Made by a program: the position numbers and the translations under genes. The notes under the pieces were generated by a model, which saw nothing but the letters and a program-made list of their open reading frames with translations, was not told where the DNA came from and did no database searches. Shown in pieces: positions 44,956 to 57,800 of a DNA stretch of 64,000 bases. The stretch comes from Trogon surrucura (lineage: Eukaryota; Chordata; Aves; Trogoniformes; Trogonidae), in NCBI GenBank assembly GCA_020746105.1, contig CM036619.1, forward strand, positions 10,950,238 to 11,014,237, written 5' to 3'. Position 1 is the first letter of the stretch; each line of letters opens with the position of its first letter.

Positions 44956-47417
44956 CCAACATTTTAAAAGGATATTCCAGTGTTTTAATGATACCCTCTT
45001 TTCTTCTTGTTCTCTTGCTGGTGCTCTCACAAATGCAGTAGCCTGGCTGCAAACTTGTCTTTTACTACCGTTGCAGCAAACTGGATTGCCTTACTGGAGA
45101 CAGCAGAACAGCTTGGTTTTTCTTTTGGGGAACTGACAGCAAGATGTCCTTCCCTCTTCTACTCATTAAAAATTAGTCACGATAAAATGCTATGGTAGGT
45201 GCAATAGAAAAAAATTTTGAGATTAGAGATTAAATAAACCTTCCTCTTTTTTTTTTTTTTTTACTTTATGTGATACTATGTGCTCTAAGAGACTTTAATT
45301 GCTAATTAGTGATGCTGTGGCTTTGTTTTGTTACATTTCATCCCTTGTCTCTGCAGGGATTTCAGCATCTGTTGGGGAGGAAACCTTGGAAGAAAACCAA
45401 AAAAATGTACTAAAAGGTGTCAGCGATGCCCTTTCCAAGTCAGAACTGGACCACTGGCACCATTTGATGACAGTTACTCCACTGTGATATTGCCTTGGAC
45501 TACATCCTGGGAATGTGACATCGTATGTGCCCATCAGAGCTTGGAAGTCCTAAGAAGAAACTGAAACATTTTAAGTAAAATTCAATAGGATATGTGAAAA
45601 TGAAATGTTTTGGTTTGGTTTGTTTTTAAAAAAAACCCAAACATATAAATTGTCCTATCTGATTAATAGACTACCAAAAAACCCTTAACTTAATCATCCT
45701 TGGGTGAGCACATTCTCGTAAGTAAAATCATCCCACTTTCCCTATCAAACATGATCTCAACTTCAAGAGATAACAGGCAACAGCCTGGCCCACAGGCAGC
45801 TACATACTAGTGGTGGAACTAATTGATATAAATGGCTCCAGGGTGTTTTCCAGAGGATCTCTTGAGGATCTTCACTGTCCTTGTCATCCACACTGCAGCA
45901 CAGCTTTGTTAAAGCAATAGGTTGCCCTCACAAGACTTTCCCAAGGAAGGAGAGCCTAAACAAGGATGAGAAGTTAGTACCAGATTCTACTATTCAATAT
46001 GTGAAAACTGAAGGTAGGTGGCATTATTATTAATCTCTTAAACATTTTGGTCAAGCTCTAATAATAGATTTTCCCACATAAAAGGGTAAATGATCCTGTG
46101 TGTCAGAGGTTATGTCTTCAGAATTAACTCAGGTGAATTTGTTGTCTCTTCCTTCTTCTGGTTCATAGAGAAAACACAAATCTGGGGGTGTGTTTTCCGT
46201 TCAGAGTGGGATTACCAGTTGAAGCTCAGGATCTGTTTTGACAAGAGCTGGCATGCTTAGTGCTGAAGATGCAGTTGCAGCATTTGAACGCTGAGTTTTC
46301 CAGTGTTTTCCCACACATCTCTGCCCAAAATATCACTCCAATTTACATACACTCATATGGGTGGGGTATGTCTGTACCACCATCTCACCCTGGTCTCAAT
46401 CCACTGATCCTCTGTATTGCATAATCATGCATTCATTCCCATGCTATTTCTGGAAAGTACTAGGTAGTTCCTTTGAAAGAAAAATCAGTGCTTTTCTGCC
46501 TTAGGATTACTCCCCAGCAGGCAGTATGGACAAGAATGCACCAGGATTGTTTTCTTCTGCTTTGCAGGGCCCTCCAGCGTCTTCCCTGCAGGCTTTGCAA
46601 ACTCAAGCACTCCAGTCTTGTTATGTCATACAAACAAGACCAAAATACAGAAACTCAGCTTCATTCCATGAAGACATCAAGCAGCAGGATTGCAGCACAG
46701 CTCACCCTTTGAACTAAAAAGAATGGACCTAAAATGACAGCTATGCCTTAGGGTAAGAAGGACCTCTAGGAGACATTGGGCCACCTGTGGTAAGGAGGGG
46801 ACTAATCTGCTGTTGAGGAAGCCAGTCTGTCTGGTGTGGATTCAACCATTAGTGAATGCATCCATCACAGTAGATGTAGCCAGAGTAACACTATTTAATG
46901 CAGTAAAATGAATAACAAAATATTACCTTGAGGGGTTCACAGATGCACATGGGTGCATGCAATCTCTTAGTGGAAATATCGAGTATGGAATACAGTTATA
47001 GCTTGCTAGCTTGGGGTTAGACTCATGTGGAATTCAACAACATTTTCACAACTAAGATCTTCCTGTGTGACTCGCAGTGGTCCTTTTAAAGGATTCAGTG
47101 TCCTTCAGATTGGAAGTTTGTCATGAGTAAAAATAATACAGATTCCTTAGATGATGTTTTTTCTGAGGAGAAAAATCATTTATACCCCCTCACGAATCAC
47201 AGTTTTTCTGACACTGTTCTTCAGCTGTGAAGTTTTTTTATGGTGCATTACATAGATCATCAACTCTGCAGACAGCAGAAGCCAGGGAGGTCTATTACAT
47301 GGATAACTGTCTGTAGTCTTGTTTTAAATAAGGATTTCCTTCCATGATGCTCTCATATTCAAGGAGGACTACATGCATTTTGGTTCAATTAATATTGTGC
47401 TATTGTACTATTTCTGA

Positions 47418-48035
47418 GGACTTTCTATAGTCCAGATTTTATTTGTGGACACTGGAGGGGTAAGGTGGGAAAGTTTCTCAAGATTAGAGAAAGAGAACTC
47501 ACCATATTTATATCTGCTTTATCTGAAATCCTTAGATCTGCGCATTTGGCTTGGATGTCCCAGCACAACAAACATTTGCATGAGATTTCTTCTGATTTTT
47601 ACTTCCAGAAAAGACAGAAATAGTATAAGAACATCAAGAATTACCTCTTTACTTCTGCTTCGGGTTCCCTGTAGAAGAAGGAAGTACAATTCTCCCAATA
47701 TGTTCTGTTCAACATTGTTTTTTCTGGGCCTTTTTGTCAAAACAGTTTCTCCAACTTTAACTGTGGAAAAGCTACAAACCACAACATGGAATAGCAAAGA
47801 TCTCAGAAGTGTTGGGTGGAAGAGGAATAATTCAACTATCCTACCACCATGCAGAGAGAGTATGATATTGGTGGAACACCTGAAACTTTCTTGTACTCTG
47901 GAGTCACTACATCTCACTAACTCACAGATCTGTTTATGGCATGGTATGTATTTCTGGAGACAGAAGAGAGATAAAAAAACTCTTACGAAGGGTGCTCAGA
48001 ACCTTGTTCAACAGGAAAATGGTGACACTTTGTAG
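47418..48035 (+). other. Unassigned open frame, about 205 codons stop to stop
   Basis: The frame is free of stops from 47418 to 48035. The first ATG in frame is at about 47580, giving about 151 residues. The translation is basic and rich in Leu, Ser, Thr and Arg, with no signal peptide, domain or repeat I recognise. A second open frame of 132 codons lies antisense (47519-47917). It has no splice or promoter evidence. It is the longest open run outside the CR1 elements, but it could be chance or a remnant of an unrecognised repeat. Confidence 0.2.
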
Positions 48036-48159
48036 ATCTATGCAATCAGCTTGTTTAAGTAAAACTTCTCCCAGTCCACTCAAGGGATTTGGGACAAAAC
48101 ATCAGTGTAATTGGCAGCTCTGTGCCTCCACCATGCCTGACACACCAGCATGGCCTATC

Positions 48160-48217
48160 TCCCTCTCTCTTTCTCTCTGTCCTCCCTTTCTCTCTTCCTC
48201 TCTTCCTTCTTTTCTAC
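48160..48217. repeat. Polypyrimidine (CT-rich) tract
   Basis: Almost uninterrupted C/T sequence built of TCTC, CCTC and TTCC units. It is a low-complexity tract. Confidence 0.8.
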
Positions 48218-49253
48218 CAGAAAAGTGGTTAAATCTGCATCAGGAACAGCATTAATGAAATGTGACTTTTTAGCATCAGAGGAATACGAGTAGATGGAAG
48301 TCTGCACTGTGGATAGGATGGAAGATAAGGAACTGCTTCACATCTGGGGTGGCCTGCATATCTCCTTCGCACTGGTAAAGTAAACAAATGGCTTTGCTAA
48401 ATGGCAGCTGTTGGATTCAACAAACCGTTGGCTCTGTCCCTTTTCACATACTGTAAATATCCATATCAGAAAGCCCACAACTAACCCACACTGAAGCCTT
48501 GACAGATAAAAATCAAACGAGAGATACTGAAGTCTGATATCTTCATCTAAAGCTGACTGAAGTCAGTCTCTTAAATGAGTAGACATTTATAACTATGCCT
48601 AAATTTCCCTTTCATTCTTTGGGATGTTAGCAGGGGCAGAAATCTCTCCAAAAAGGTTAAGAAGCGTTAGTGTGACACTACTTGAATTTGGTGTTGCCTT
48701 TCTCAGACTATGCCCACAGAACACATTAGACAAACTGGAACCTATGCTTCTATTGTCAAACCTAAAAATCCAGGCTTATTATAGAATAAATAAAGAAAAA
48801 TAATAGCCTCTCTAGTTAAACTGCCCCTTTCAAATTCACACTGGCGACAGAAACCTTATTACCAATCATGCACTAAGTGTGCTGATGTGAGCACTGTAGA
48901 TCATTTCTAACATGAGTTACTGCCCATTTTCAATGGCTTGTGCAATCAGTGGGTTTTCTAATTGCTTTGGGGACTAATAACACAATAGGAGGCCATTTCA
49001 CATTGGTTGACAATTATTTTATCCAACTGTATAAAGAACAGGTGATAAATTAATAAATTATAATCAGTCAGTTATTAAAGCTTAATGGCAGATGGCTGTA
49101 ACAAGGATAAAGAGAGCCTGAGCCTCACAAAGTGGTATTTTGATAGTATTTTTCAATGCATTTTTAATGAGAGGCGTATAAAATGCATAAAACTTATAAA
49201 TCATTTATAGAAGAACAAACTACAGAGTTGAGTGGTCCAGTTATAATGCTATC

Positions 49254-49350
49254 ATTTTATTATTAATATCACAAGATCACACAGCAGCCTGCAAATCTGA
49301 CAGGCAGCTTATTGTGCCAGGTGCTGTGCAAACAGAGAGTGCTGCCCCAC
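49254..49350 (+). repeat. Old amniote SINE fragment (MIR1_Amn-like)
   Basis: ATTGTGCCAGGTGCTGTGCAAACA at 49311-49334 matches the 'ATTGTGCTAGGCGCTGTACAAACAC' block, and an ATTTTATTATTAATATCAC segment lies upstream as in the family. The fragment is diverged and the limits are approximate. Confidence 0.6.
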
Positions 49351-52029
49351 GGCTGGGGGCTGGGGGGCTGCATGCTTGGAAGATAATCTGCCAGTGTCTT
49401 AGGAACATCCCAAGCTTATGCTCATCCACCATCATCACAAGTTCTGCACTGAAGTCCTCCGTGACTGTCAAACCCAGTCTGGGACTCTAGGTTTTTAATC
49501 CAGACATGTATGACTTTCTTGGGCGTTTTGGTGTGCAAAGAGCAATGTGTTGTGAGACAAGAAAACATCCCGCACACACTTGGGGGAGCGGATGTGCAAC
49601 AGCTTGTTTGTTTGCAGACGTATGGTATTTCACAGCACAAATGAATTTGCATGTATGTGTTTCCCGAATGCCTTTATTTTGGTATAATAATCTGAAAACA
49701 TGGGCAATCAAATCACTTCAGGAAATCTATTGTTTTCCTGCCTCCTTTTGCTTTCTCTGAGGCACTGCATAGTCAATTGTATATATTTTAATTTGAATTA
49801 AATTATTACTCTTTTAAAGTTAGCATTAAAACTCTTTTATACTATAGTTGAGCAAAAATTTCAAAGTTTGTTTTTATTTTCTGGGTTACAGGTCTAGAGA
49901 ATACTATATTTTCCCTTCTACTCTTACAGCACCAAGCCAAATAACATCTTGGAGTCCTTGTCCGAATTCTACTAAGAACAAATAATAGTCTCTGAAGCCT
50001 TTTGCTGGTTACTCCCTCACTCAAATTGACCTCAGTCAATTATTAGTTAGGGTTTTCCCCGTGGGCAATTTTCTGCTAGGACACTGCTTAGGGGACATTG
50101 ATACACATCTGCCAGTGTACACAAAAATTCAAACTCCTCCACTTCAAAACTTACATCACACAAAGTTTTCCTATTTTTTTTTTTACTGGAGGTTAGCCAA
50201 TGAATTTATTGAATATTCTGGTTCCCTAAAGCCAGATGTGTTCCTCACAAAATAGTTAGTGTGGGTAATACCCTCTTTGTACTAAGATAGAGATCAAGAA
50301 CTGAATAATCTCTGGAAACTGAAATACGCTTTTTTATTTTGTTCCCGGAGGTAAACGTTTTAACACTGTGAGGCTTTAAAAATATTGTTGGCAGCTGAGT
50401 AGTCACTCCTGAATGTGGTCTGTCACTGTGACTGGTGCTGTCTCTTGGCTTCCCCCTACTCCTGTCCCTCTCTTCTCTCACAAGCATCACTGGCTGCTTG
50501 CTTCTATCTTCATCCCACATCAGAGGCTCTGCTGGAAGAGGCTCTCTGTCTTCAATGCTTGTACAGTTCTTAGAATTATGAGGAGAGGCTCCTCGAAAAA
50601 AGAGCCCTTCCCACAGCACAAATCAGAAAACAAGGACAAATGCTCAGGAAATATACTGGAAGCATCTCCCTTACACTGCGTTTGCCGTAACCAGCCTGAG
50701 GCTGAACAAGGGAGCACCAGTCTGGCACCTTTTGCAAGCAATGACACTCATGTTGTTTTTTCTTCAGGCAAGGGAAAAAGATAGAGCGGCTCTTCTACAC
50801 CTGTGCTGGCAGATGGGTTTGGGGAGTAGCAGAGAAGAGAGAGACTCTTATCAGGTCCTGAGGGGCAGGAGCAGCTCCCAGTGATGTCCTGGACACTGGC
50901 TGGGAGCAGACTCTGCAACGGTAAGTGGAAAAGGTAATGCTCATGGTGCATTTGAGCCAGCCCTTGTCTGTGGATGACCTCCCTCCATCATGGCCATGCT
51001 CCTCATGCCTGCTGCCTGGTGTTTCCTTCACAGGCAAGTTTTTGCTGGACTTCACTCTCCTTGTCCCTCCACCTCTAAGTTTCCATCCTCTTTCACCTGA
51101 GTGAAGAGTGGTGTATGCAAAGGGGCATGGTTAACACAGACATATACATGAGACTCATTCAGAGCTCTTAAAATTTCATAGATATTGAAAGAAACATAAG
51201 GTTTTCCCCATTTCCTTCCCCTCTAACACCTGCTTTCTTTGTTCTAATAAAGGTCCCTTTGCTCAGCAGGGAACCGAACCTCCCCTGAGTCACAGAACTG
51301 TTTCTCAGCCCCCACTCTCAGGTTCCAGTCATCTCTTGAGGCCACAAGAACGTGCACGGCTTTTCTGAGAAATTCACATGGATAGATTGGTTATGTAGAA
51401 AATCAAGGAGATTGATGTTTTTCAAGCTCGGAAGAGCAGACCTGGGTCAAAAACATGCAGTTTCCTCAGCTCTGAAGGAAACTGCAGGTGGTGGAGAGCA
51501 TGAAGACAACACCCTTCCTCCCAACACATGAACATGCAATGGGGTTCTGAGGGATTGCAAGTGGGCAGCACCGCACTCAGCGGGCTCTGTAGTCCTTGGG
51601 ATGACCGAGAAGCCAAGTGAGTGGTCTGACTCACCCCATACCATCCCCAGGGTCAGAAGAGCTCAAATGACTTCACTGCCTCCACATCCCCACCAACCTC
51701 AGTCCCAGACCCCAACAGCACTCTTCCTCCCCGACAAGTTCTTGCTCCCCTGTAGCCAAAAGCCCCATTCCTGCTGCACTTAGCAGGTTTGAGAGAAACT
51801 CTACTTTCCACCAGTTGAAATCTGCATGATTTTCCTTTTTGAATAATTTCTCTCTTGTAAGGATAACTTGGAGCATTTAGACTCTTTCTGGAAAGAGTTG
51901 GGGAAACTGCATCTCCCACAACTCCCACATTAAAGCTGTCAATATTCAGAGAAACCCTCCATCCACCCCACCTTTTCCCTCTCTTGGTTCTGGGGTCTTT
52001 GGCTTATTATCATGATGCTACATTTATCT
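49351..52029. other. Non-genic stretch
   Basis: No supported gene or recognised repeat. Open frames of up to 124 codons around 50245-50784 overlap on both strands and lack domains. Confidence 0.45.
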
Positions 52030-52600
52030 GACCTTTACTAGATATGCCATCTGCCATGCTAGAAACTTTAAAAGGCATTTAACCCTGTCTGTATCTAATT
52101 GCACTTTTCCTCATTGCTCTCCAAATTTAGCGCAATATCATCTAGAAATACTGCAGCTTTCAATTCAGCTGAATCACAAAAGCAAATTACATCAATAATA
52201 ATAATTTTTCTTTTTAAAGAAAAGATTAAAAGAAATGCACCCAGGATTCAAAGAACTAAGACATAGTTCCACTCCCTGTGGGCTTAAATATCAATTAGTT
52301 TCATATATTTTTATCCACTCCATAACATAGGTATCAACCCCAGACTTTCCTAACTGTGTTTTATTCTCCGCCATCCCACCGAAGTACACAATGCTCACAG
52401 TGAGTCGCCTTTTTTTTTGAGTGCCTTCAGCTGCAATATCCTCAAAGAATTCCAGCCAGTTAATGAGGCATGCCCTGTCCTTCCTGAAACCATATTAGAT
52501 ATCCTTAATTAGGCCACACTTTTCTAACTGTTCCTCCCTTAGTACCTCAAAAGAGGAGCTGAAGACTTTCAACTGCACAGATCTGCAGCTTCCCAGTGCA
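52030..52600 (-). mobile_element. Ancient CR1/L3-like LINE reverse transcriptase fragment
   Basis: On the minus strand, short translated pieces in shifting frames fall in the order of a CR1-type RT. YGFRKDRACL at about 52490 is equivalent to HGFAKGKSCL. LGKSGVDTYVMEWIKIY near 52350 is equivalent to LRKCGLDDQVVRWVENW. A LGAFLLI-like piece near 52230 corresponds to [10 protein letters not shown], and FLDDIALN at about 52145 corresponds to FADDTKL, the catalytic motif. The distance from the first to the last motif (about 345 bases) equals that in the fresher CR1 at 4-6 kb (about 350). No frame is open, so this is a very old fossil. Confidence 0.6.
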
Positions 52601-54810
52601 TCCCCAGGCCCTTTATAAAAATAGAAAAAGAGATCACGTTACCACCCCCTCAACCCTAAGATATCTCTCCCCTGAAGGAAGCAAACTTGTAAAAATAGCA
52701 ACTACGGCTTCTCCAGTTTCCCAAGCAGAGCAAGAGCAGCCTAAAGAGATGTGTATTTTTCTTGCCTCAGAAAAGACAAGCCTCAGAAAGGTTGGAAATG
52801 TGTTTCAGATGAGCATGAGAAAGCAAGCGAGCACATTCCCCTGCTCATCCTGAGCACTTTACAAGATAATTTTATGGTTTTCTAAAAGAGAAGTTTTTTC
52901 TGTTTTTCTTGGTGAGGGTTGTCAGTGCTAACCAGAACCAAAACATACCTCTTCGGATCATGCAAACTTTGGCCCTGTACTGGAAATACCAGAAGCTTCT
53001 GGAATATCTTCTTTTCTCTTCTCTAAAGATAGACCCAACAAAAATTTCAAAATTCTCTTGATTTGGAGAAGATGAGGTTAGAATTGAGGTTTGCAAACCA
53101 TAGCCTAACTGATAAATTCTACCCACAAAAAAAATATCACAGTTTCCTCTCCCATTCCTTTCCTGGAATAAGACCAAACCTGTTCATTCTCTACCTGCAA
53201 TTACAGTACTATCCACTCTTTCCCCTTCACTTTTGCAAAAAAATCTGATTTTCATGTTTAAACAACATGGGAAACAATTTCCTATAAAGATCACTTCCTT
53301 GCCTCATTCCATCACTACACATTTCAGTGACGAATAGACATTTTTTTCAAAAAGCACAGTTATTTCATCTTATTTTTTTGATGTAGGGATATATTTTTCT
53401 CACTTGGCAGGACTAAAGGTAAATGTAATATTAATTTCATACAGGCCAGCCCAAAAGGGAGAAAAGACTAAAGTCCAATATCAGGTAACTCTGATAGATG
53501 TGTGTGGGACCCAAATGGAGCCCAAGTCTTTCACAGTTGTCAGACATGGACCGAGCTCAACCTCCCCTAGTGTGTGGGAGCTATTTCATCTGACTGCAAA
53601 ACTTTACAGGCTCTACAGTGGTTGCAGAAATGAACATCTGGTGCCCAGAAAAAGGCACACAGATTAGGGATTAGGAGGTGTGAAAGTCAGTGCTGGAGGC
53701 CTGAATAAGATGCTGCAGATGGGGAAAGCTGCATTCAACACTGAGACTGTGATACTCAGAGCAGATGTGGAAGCAGGACAGCTGCTTCAGGGGCAGGGCA
53801 GGGTTTCTGCCAAAATTAGCTTCCTGTTTACTGATTACTAACATTGCTTTGTCCAAATTACACCAATAGGACAGAAAGAGTAAGTTCCATGGCCAATATT
53901 TGCACCGCAAAAATTATTGCCACAGTTGCTCAGATTTTGCCATCACTCAGCAGAATGGTCACAATATTGACCTGGGGAAAATCTTGGATGTGTCTCAGCT
54001 CAGGAGCTGTTTGATCTCAGGGACAGAAGCTACTTCTAGTACTCTGAAAAATGAAACTAATTATTTACTCTTCAAAAAACCTTGCAAACACCCTTGATCT
54101 TAGTACTCGTGATTGTCCTTCTTCAATGGGAGGTGTGATAGGAAATGTCCAGAGGTTTCAGCCTTTCAGCATTTTTATAGACCTCTGAAGTACAAGTACA
54201 TACCTCAGATCCGATAGAGTTACTGGATAATCTTGAAATATATTTAAAAAAATAGCTAGTGATTGATTGTATAATGATGGTCCACTGAAAAAGACATTAT
54301 TTGTGACCTTCAAGAATCAACAATGTCTGAATTCACTGAATATATATCGCAATTAAAGGCAGCCAAAAACACATGTAAGAATTTCTATGAGGGAAACATT
54401 CACATTTATCCCTATTTCTTACAAGCACTGCCATCAAAAATATTCTTCTATTAGTCAAAACTAATGCTTTTCCACAACCCCTTGTCATTTCTTCAGAGCA
54501 GCGTGAGAGAAACTTAAAAACTTTCTGTAAACAAAACATGTCTCTTATCTCCAACATGCTTGCTTCTTTGCTTCTCCTTTTGTTGAGGACAATGCTTGGC
54601 TTTTCTCATCTCTGTGGCTAACATCAATTTGTGCTTTTCTTTACTGAAATGCAGACAAGACATTGTGATCTAAAAAATACAGCACAGTCAAAGCATCTCA
54701 GTTTTACATCTAGGTGAATTCACGAAAGTCAACATCAAATGTGGGTATGAACCTGACCCTGGGTAAGTCAATCTCATATTTAAGGTGAAGTTCATTTTAC
54801 TTGCACACAT
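52601..54810. other. Non-genic stretch
   Basis: No supported gene. An open frame of 87 codons at 53404-53667 follows a T-rich tract ending in CAG, but it shows no domain. Confidence 0.45.
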
Positions 54811-54876
54811 CCTGTGTGGCCGAGGTCCCTTCCAATCCCTAACATTCTGCGATTCTGTGATTCTGCGATTCTGTGA
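54811..54876 (+). mobile_element. CR1 LINE 3' tail fragment, internally deleted
   Basis: CCTGTGTGGC corresponds to the CR1 coding end (..FLCG). It is joined directly to GAGGTCCCTTCCAATCC of the 3' UTR, so about 40 bases between them are missing. The tail has four octamers that alternate ATTCTGCG and ATTCTGTG at 54844-54876. Confidence 0.88.
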
Positions 54877-57800
54877 GGGGTGCAGGGCACCCACTTCTGC
54901 ATGCTCCCCAGCTCATTATTCAACTCAGCAAAAGGCAGCACTTTGCAGAAGAATTTATCTGGGCTTGCCTCTCAGAGAAAGCCACCCTTGCCAATTCCTA
55001 GAGGTTCCAAGGGGGTGTGCAGAGCTGAGGCCCCCACAGCTGTACCCACACATCCCGTGCAAGGGTTTCATGGATGGGCAGGTGTGCACAGATAGCCTCC
55101 TCATTGCTGCTTGACTTTGGCTGTGCTTTGGGGGGAGTTTTTCGCTCTCATTTCTTGCATTACACTCTAACTTCAGTCATTGTTCATTCTCCCTTCACTG
55201 CTGTGAAAGGACGTTTCTTTCACTTCAGCATTCGGTCACAGCAGAAGCAGATAATGCTGCAGTAGTCAGAGTCAGTCAGAGGTCACCCCGCTTTGCAGAG
55301 AGGGGGCATTATTGTCTCACCTTCCTCCCTGAATTCAGCACCCCCGCTGCGCCGAGCAGTGCTGCCTGTCAGTCCCGCCTGCCCTCCCTCTCTCCTCTCT
55401 GCCATCCCTGCTTCTGCTCCTTGCTTTCCTCCTCCTGAGGAGAATGTCAGAGGTCAAAGGGACCTTCAAGACCAAATTAAAAGCAGGGCTCACTCTGGTG
55501 TACCACTGCTGGGCTGGCTGGCCACCCAGCACTTGTTACAAGGCACGAAGTCTGATGGCCCTGTCCACTCCCACAGTAAGTATCTGGAGCTCCCTCATCA
55601 TCTCAGTACTAGTGGATTTACTGTCATAAGACTTCACAACATTAAGGAAAGACTATTCCACCTTTTTCACAGATGAAAACTGAGTCACAGTTCAAACACT
55701 TTAAAAATGTTGGGTTTGCTATATCCTACCGACTTTTTCTGTATTGCTACCAGATCTAAAACCCCAAAGATGCGTACTGCATTGACACAGTCTGAATATG
55801 GCCCTGGTCTAGTTTGCCAAATTATAAATTAATTCATAGAAGAGCATAAATAGGAGCGATGTCTCCACACCATTTCCTTTCCATCCTGGGCTTCCTCTTC
55901 ATCTCAACTGTTAAAATGTTGCAACACCAGAAGTAGTAAAAATTAACCAACTTAGAGGAGTTACTGTGGCGTGTAACAGGCACTCTGTGCTGGAGTCCTT
56001 AGGAACCTGTAAGCCATTCATTAAGTGGGAGTGAAGCTACTACAGTGATAAGCATTTATGAATAACCCAGCCTCAGAATCAAGTTGGAAAAAGCATTATG
56101 CTTCCCTTCCTGCTGTGCTCTGGTAACACAAATGTCTCTTCGATATGTCACAGACATTTACTTGGAAAAAATCATGTGAGAGTGAGGAATTCCCAGGAAT
56201 ATTACACTTCAGACAAAAAGTATACAGGAATAAATAGTCTTCTAGAGGTAATTCACATCATGAAACACTCTTGAATATCTACACCACAAAACCATCTGAC
56301 TACTGGATGAAATGTGGCTTTATTCCCTGAGTATACTGGTGATTCAGAAACACGAACAAGTACTTTTTAAAGTATTTGTTAAGAAGAAAAAAAGATAAAT
56401 TCTTCATATGCAATGTTATTAATATTATGATTAAAAGCTGATGCAGAATATTAAAAGCAAGATGCATCCTTCTAAGACATTAGCCAACAGAAGTAATTTC
56501 ATCAGAAATCAATTACTAAGTATTGGAGTTGTGGTTGGGGGTGAGTGAAGGTTTCTCTTCCTCACTGTTGTCAAACCTTTTATGTTGTGAAGACATCAGT
56601 TTGAGGCATCTAAAGGACATCATGAGAGTTTAGACTGTCGTATCCAGTCATGGATAGTCCTGTAAGGCCCTAAGGACATAGGATGCTTGTGCAACAGTCT
56701 GAGTACAGAAGGCTAGTCCACACAATTTAAGTCAAACCAGGGCTTTCTCTGTCCCTGCTGTTGCACAGTTAGCCCTTATACCTGTAGAAGATACCCTTCT
56801 AGGAGAGAAGCCACACAAAGTCAAGTCTCTCTGCAGCAAAGCAGAGAGACTGCCCCCCAAAAAAGCATTGCCTGTGCCTCCCGGGACAGGTTGAAGCTTG
56901 AAGTGTGGCTGAGGATTGCTCTTCCTTATGCTCTTGTGGTTTGGCTTTGGTTGGGGTCACATTTATTTTTCCATCCTGAGCCTCCTTATTTTCAGACTGT
57001 GGTTGTCAAGACTCGGAAAACAAGAGCCACTGAAGCAAATGGCAACTGCCTCCCCTACGAATTTGCAGCATTGTACTTTATAGAGATCTCCTAGCTTCAG
57101 AGCTGCTATAAAGTAACTTCCTCAGCAGATGGAATCACAAAGATGCAAAATCAGAGTACAGAATGGTAAAACCAGACCCTGTGTCTTTACTTTTTCTTAC
57201 AAAATTATTTGGCCAATATAAGAAATAGGTTAATTTTCCTTTCTGTGGAGAAGGTTGAAATTCCTGGGAATCCAAATGTGGAAATAACACAAGAAGATAA
57301 TTCTGTAGATTAATTAAAAATGAATTTTCTGAAACTTTCCTCTTTTCTTTCTAACTGTAAAACTTACCATACAGAAGATATCCAGCCACAGTATAGATAA
57401 TGTTATGACGTTATTTTAATTATAAAAACAAAACAACAGTTACACTCTGTCTCCCTTAGTTTGAAATCCAAAGAGCAAAAAAAAACCAAGCCATTGAAGT
57501 AACACTTGTTTTCCTGTTTTGTGTTTGAAACATCCTTCAGTTACACACACGATAGCCAAAGGAATTGCTTCTCGTTTATGCTTTTTCTCCCTGCAAACCA
57601 TAAAACTGCCTGTAATTGATTCAAAAGGTAGGTAGGGATTAGCAAAATCAAAGTCACACACGAGAGGGAGACTTTTTTAAGACTTCCAGTGGCAAATACA
57701 GACAAAGGGGTAAGGCAAACACAATTAAACTCTGTTGATGTAAAGGAAGCAAATGCTCATATTGTGACTTGCGACGGAATGAATTAAGAAATTAAGACAA

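Larger units (their letters stand above)
44956..49253. other. Non-genic stretch with one long unexplained open frame
   Basis: Contains a T-rich run (45247-45262), a pyrimidine-rich tract (48160-48217) and the 47418-48035 open frame listed separately. No gene can be supported. Confidence 0.45.

Noticed and set aside
45328..45564. Cysteine-containing open frame after a CTGCAG acceptor-like site
   Set aside because: Looked briefly like an extracellular cysteine-rich domain, but no spacing matched a known family and overlapping frames are equally open.
55640..55690. ACAGATGAAAACTGAGTCACAG as a SINE tail
   Set aside because: Matches only about 25 bases of the old SINE tail, too short for a feature call.
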